Of a stretch of 8,402 nucleotides of DNA, positions 6,451 to 8,402 are shown piece by piece (within the stretch, counting starts at the first letter, position 1; each line of letters begins with the position of its first letter). The DNA is from Xanthobacteraceae bacterium (GTDB taxonomy: Bacteria > Pseudomonadota > Alphaproteobacteria > Rhizobiales > Xanthobacteraceae). The translations under genes were made by a program, and so were the position numbers. Location of the stretch: contig JASHRR010001002.1 of assembly GCA_030037185.1 (NCBI GenBank), positions 1 to 8,402 on the forward strand, written 5' to 3'. The notes beneath the pieces are model-generated. The model was not told the DNA's origin. It searched no databases and saw only the letters and a list, made by a program, of their open reading frames with translations.

Positions 6451-6530
6451 GAACTCCAAACCAGTATCAAAACTAGTATCTAAAATAGTATTTAAACCAG
6501 TATCTAAACTATTATCTAAATTATATTATG
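6451..6530. repeat. AT-rich array of 12-bp direct repeats
   Basis: The core AGTATCTAAA recurs with an exact 12-base period starting at 6463 (AGTATCAAAA), 6475 (AGTATCTAAA), 6487 (AGTATTTAAA), 6499 (AGTATCTAAA) and 6511 (ATTATCTAAA). Degenerate units lie at 6451 and 6523. It stands out as a strongly AT-rich patch inside GC-rich DNA, directly after the stop of the minus-strand HTH gene. The form resembles iterons or a multi-copy protein-binding site, but no replication or partition gene is present. Confidence 0.7.
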
Positions 6531-6546
6531 TCCGAGTGGTACTAAC

Positions 6547-7260
6547 TTAAACTATCTGAAACGACGCGTTGTGGCGGCGGACAGCAGCGCGCAGGGCTTC
6601 GATCACCTGCCGCAATTCGGGCTCGCCGGCAAAACCATTCTCGGCGGCATAAAGCGTGAGCTGACCCTCGAAGGCTTCGCGATCCTCGCGGCGGATCGGG
6701 CCGGTCAAACCGAAGAATTGCCCCAGCGGAAACTCAGCGCTGCGTTCCGGCAATCGGACATCGCGGCGTTCGCCGAGCTGCGAAGCGCGATTGTGCTCGG
6801 CCACGATGGCCGCGTGCCGCGGACCTGCTGGACTGACATAGGCGGGCGTCGGCGGGGGCATGACGGGCGGGGAAGCCCAATGCCCCGGATAGTGTATCGG
6901 CGCGCGGGGCGGGGGCTCATGCCCAAGGAAAGGCGGCGCTCCCCAATGCATCGGCTGCGGCGGTAGAGGAACTGGCAGCGTCCTCCTACGCCTCTTTGCA
7001 GGGATGGCAGGGGGTTGCAGCGTCTCGCCCTCGCTCGGGCGGGCGGAGCTGTCGGCTGGCGCTATGGGTACGCCGGGCGCCGCCAGCAGCTCGCGGATCG
7101 TGGCCGTGTGGCGATCTGGGATCGGCCGCCAACCGGGACCGGAAAGGAACCAGTTCGAGACGGCTGATCTGCTGATGCCACATGCGTCGGCAACGTGCGT
7201 CAGCGACAGCCCGCGCGCTTCGAGCGCGGCGCGCAAGCGGTTTTTCCCGGCTTCGTCCAC
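6547..7260 (-). CDS. XRE-like HTH protein with proline-rich linker, function unknown
   Basis: A 237-residue protein. Residues 6-60 form a Cro/CI-type helix-turn-helix (LEARGLSLTHVADACGISR, then SAVSNWF at 32-38). Residues about 65-150 are low-complexity and Pro-rich, with a basic KRRRR patch near 89-93 and motifs such as PPPRAP and MPPPTP. Residues about 170-237 form a conserved-looking C-terminal domain beginning EFPLGQFFGLTGPIRREDRE, rich in charged and helical residues, that I do not recognise. A DNA-binding regulator is inferred from the HTH only. The start is GTG 7260; no ATG and no clear Shine-Dalgarno lie upstream, where the frame stays open to about 7330. Three GCTGAC repeats sit directly before the start and could be its own operator. 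The gene overlaps the run-on end of the truncated GH3 frame, so it lies on the foreign side of that junction. Confidence 0.7.
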   Translation of the reverse strand: MDEAGKNRLRAALEARGLSLTHVADACGISRSAVSNWFLSGPGWRPIPDRHTATIRELLAAPGVPIAPADSSARPSEGETLQPPAIPAKRRRRTLPVPLPPQPMHWGAPPFLGHEPPPRAPIHYPGHWASPPVMPPPTPAYVSPAGPRHAAIVAEHNRASQLGERRDVRLPERSAEFPLGQFFGLTGPIRREDREAFEGQLTLYAAENGFAGEPELRQVIEALRAAVRRHNASFQIV

Positions 7261-7892
7261 CGTTGTAACCGTTGCTGACGGAGCTGACCGGATTGCTGAC
7301 GCGCCAGCAGCGTCAACACAGCGTTAGGGCCGCAGACCGGGCTGTACGCGCAGTAGTGCTTGGCGACCGCGGCGAGCGAGTCCTCGGAGTCGAGTCCCGC
7401 GCCCTGAAAGCCGCGGACCTTGGCCTCGGCCATCCGCGAGCCGACCCAGGGGTCCTCGCCGGGTCCCTCGACGCTGCGACCCCAGCGCGGATCGCGCGCC
7501 ACATCGAGCATCGGTGCGAACGTCATGGCGATCCCGTCGGCGGATGCCTCCCGCGCCGCCTCGCGCGCCGTCTGCGCCCAGGTCTCGGGATCAAACAGCG
7601 ACGCCTCGGCCAGAGATACCGGGAACAGCGTTCGATACCCGTGGATGATATCGAGCGCGAAAAGCACCGGAATGTGAAGTCGCGACTGCTCCACGGCGAG
7701 CTTCTGCATGGCATGCACGTGGTCTGCACCGATGAGATTGAGTAAATTGCCGATCGTGCCAGCCTTGATCGCGTCCACGGAGTCGCCCGCGATCACGGGT
7801 CCGGTCACGGCATGGCCGGCGGCCGTCATGGTGAGTTGGCCCAACTTCTCGGCGAGGGTCATTGCTCTGATGAGCGTTTCGATACGGCTCAA
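7200..7892 (-). pseudogene. Truncated GH3 beta-glucosidase (bglX-like)
   Basis: From TTG 7892 the frame reads SRIETLIRAMTLAEKLGQL, then FALDIIHGYRTLFPVSLAEA, FAPMLDVARDPRWGRSVEG, GEDPWVGSRMAEAKVRGFQG and LAAVAKHYCAYSPV. These are the standard N-terminal motifs of glycoside hydrolase family 3, including DPRWGR..EG.GEDP and KH(F/Y). Similarity stops at about residue 186 (base 7335). The frame then runs on with unrelated sequence to a stop at 7200-7202. The catalytic Asp nucleophile and the whole C-terminal domain are missing, so no hydrolase activity is expected. No signal peptide is seen, so the parent enzyme was probably cytosolic or begins further upstream. An AGGAG Shine-Dalgarno lies 7 bases before the TTG. 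The rest of the gene is not in the window. Confidence 0.82.
7272..7301. repeat. Three GCTGAC repeats upstream of the HTH gene
   Basis: GCTGAC occurs at 7274, 7283 and 7295. The outer two lie inside identical TTGCTGACG copies (7272-7280, 7293-7301), 21 bases apart, which is two helical turns. They are 12-40 bases before the GTG of the HTH gene, a plausible place for autoregulatory binding. Inference. Confidence 0.35.
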
Positions 7893-7899
7893 GCTAGTG

Positions 7900-7904
7900 C
7901 TCCT
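7900..7904 (-). promoter_or_regulatory. Ribosome binding site for the TTG start of the GH3 fragment
   Basis: AGGAG on the minus strand is 7 bases before TTG 7892. The later in-frame ATG (at MTLAEK) has no such site and would remove conserved residues, so the TTG is preferred. Confidence 0.5.
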
Positions 7905-7919
7905 GCGAAACCCGGTCCG

Positions 7920-8402
7920 ATGATAGTTCGGTCCGAGGAAATCGCCAGGGCCGCAGCCCAGATCGACGAGGCCGCCCACTCGCGTCTCGTGCCGCAGCTG
8001 CGCGCGATGACCCGCTCCCTGCTCGCCTCCCCCGTGGGCAAGACCCTCGTGCTGCTCGTGGCGGCGATCTTCGTCATCGTCGTGGCGACGGCGTACGCGC
8101 AGATCCGCCTCAACAGCTGGAACAAGCCCTTCTACGACGCCCTGTCGCGCCGGGACTTCCTCGAGTTCTGGGTCCAGCTCGGGGTGTTCCTCCTCATCGC
8201 CGGCAGCCTCCTCGTGCTCAACGTCGCGCAGCGCTGGCTCGGGGAGACGTTGAAGGTGAAGCTCCGCGACGGCCTCGTCCGCGATCTCATCCGCGACTGG
8301 ATGGCGCCGCGCCGCGCCTTCTGGCTCGCCAACGCCGGACCGATCGGCGTCAACCCGGACCAACGCATGCACGAGGACGCACGCCACCTCTGCGAGCTCT
8401 CG
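7920..8402 (+). CDS. ABC transporter permease/ATP-binding protein, YddA/SbmA-like (5' part)
   Basis: The reading frame is open from ATG 7920 to the window edge (161 codons, no stop). It is the N-terminal transmembrane part of a fused permease-ATPase of the SbmA/BacA-like group (YddA type), an inner-membrane exporter or peptide/vitamin-type transporter. Hydrophobic helices are visible at about residues 42-60 (LVLLVAAIFVIVVATAYA) and 83-104 (WVQLGVFLLIAGSLLVLNVA). Family hallmarks are LNSWNKPFYDALSRRD (64-79), RDLIRDWMAPRRAFWLANAG around 121-140 and NPDQRMHEDARHL at 145-157. The ATPase domain would lie to the right. Third codon positions are almost all G or C, unlike genes further left. The Shine-Dalgarno is weak. 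It diverges from the GH3 fragment with only 27 bases between start codons. The substrate is unknown. Confidence 0.88.
   Translation, partial: MIVRSEEIARAAAQIDEAAHSRLVPQLRAMTRSLLASPVGKTLVLLVAAIFVIVVATAYAQIRLNSWNKPFYDALSRRDFLEFWVQLGVFLLIAGSLLVLNVAQRWLGETLKVKLRDGLVRDLIRDWMAPRRAFWLANAGPIGVNPDQRMHEDARHLCELS

Larger units (their letters stand above)
6175..6546. other. 372-base non-coding region with several repeats
   Basis: No believable gene is seen in either strand. It holds an 8-bp inverted repeat (6201-6224), two copies of TGGCCAAA exactly 60 bases apart (6227-6234 and 6287-6294), a 12-bp GC-rich tandem duplication (6371-6394) and the AT-rich 12-bp array (6451-6530). The composition changes abruptly near 6438, from GC-rich to AT-rich. 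It resembles a recombination scar or island edge, though no transposase remnant could be read. Confidence 0.5.

Noticed and set aside
6451..6530. CRISPR array.
   Set aside because: Units are 12 bp with 2-base gaps and no unique spacers; no cas genes.
7893..8387. N-terminal extension of the GH3 frame up to 8387 on the minus strand.
   Set aside because: This part is antisense to the ABC transporter, is charged low-complexity (many E, H, R), and lacks GH3 similarity.

Overview
The window looks like a mosaic stretch of a GC-rich alphaproteobacterial chromosome, probably Hyphomicrobiales (rhizobial or Methylobacterium-like). This rests on a class-2 lumazine synthase (RibH2 type) placed behind an FMN riboswitch, a stand-alone HisC2-type aminotransferase, a YddA/SbmA-type ABC exporter, and strongly GC-biased codons. 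The genus is inference. Base composition is uneven: the right end (from about 7330) is extremely GC3-rich, the 5200-6200 block is more moderate, and 6440-6550 is a sharp AT-rich island.

Layout, left to right. 1-84 is probably the tail of an unidentified gene. 312-1388 (+) is histidinol-phosphate aminotransferase. 1531-2055 (+) is a GNAT acetyltransferase with an aberrant run-on C-terminus. 2089-2395 (-) holds no intact gene but carries the decayed C-terminal end of a berberine-bridge-type FAD oxidoreductase, with in-frame stops and a frameshift. A compact promoter (2406-2434) with a TACA-N2-TGTA palindrome over its -10 box then drives 2471-4150 (+), a secreted protein of alpha-helical TPR-like repeats. 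Convergent to it, 4266-5207 (-) encodes an adenosine-deaminase-family metallohydrolase. Divergent from that gene, an FMN riboswitch (5436-5580) controls ribH2 (5668-6174, +).

From 6175 to 7335 the region looks rearranged. There is a 370-base non-coding stretch with an inverted repeat, a perfect 12-bp GC-rich duplication, and an AT-rich array of about six 12-bp repeats. The array abuts the 3' end of a minus-strand HTH protein with a proline-rich linker (6547-7260). Next is a GH3 beta-glucosidase gene (-) cut off after about 186 residues, before its catalytic nucleophile. The right edge is the start of a divergently transcribed ABC transporter permease/ATPase (7920 to the window end).

There is no single operon. 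The functional links visible are riboswitch control of riboflavin synthesis, and evidence of genome decay or insertion at two places: the FAD oxidase remnant and the GH3/HTH junction. The least explained items are the 12-bp repeat array with its HTH neighbour, and the secreted repeat protein behind a BlaI/CopY-like palindrome. No complete new defence or mobile system could be demonstrated.
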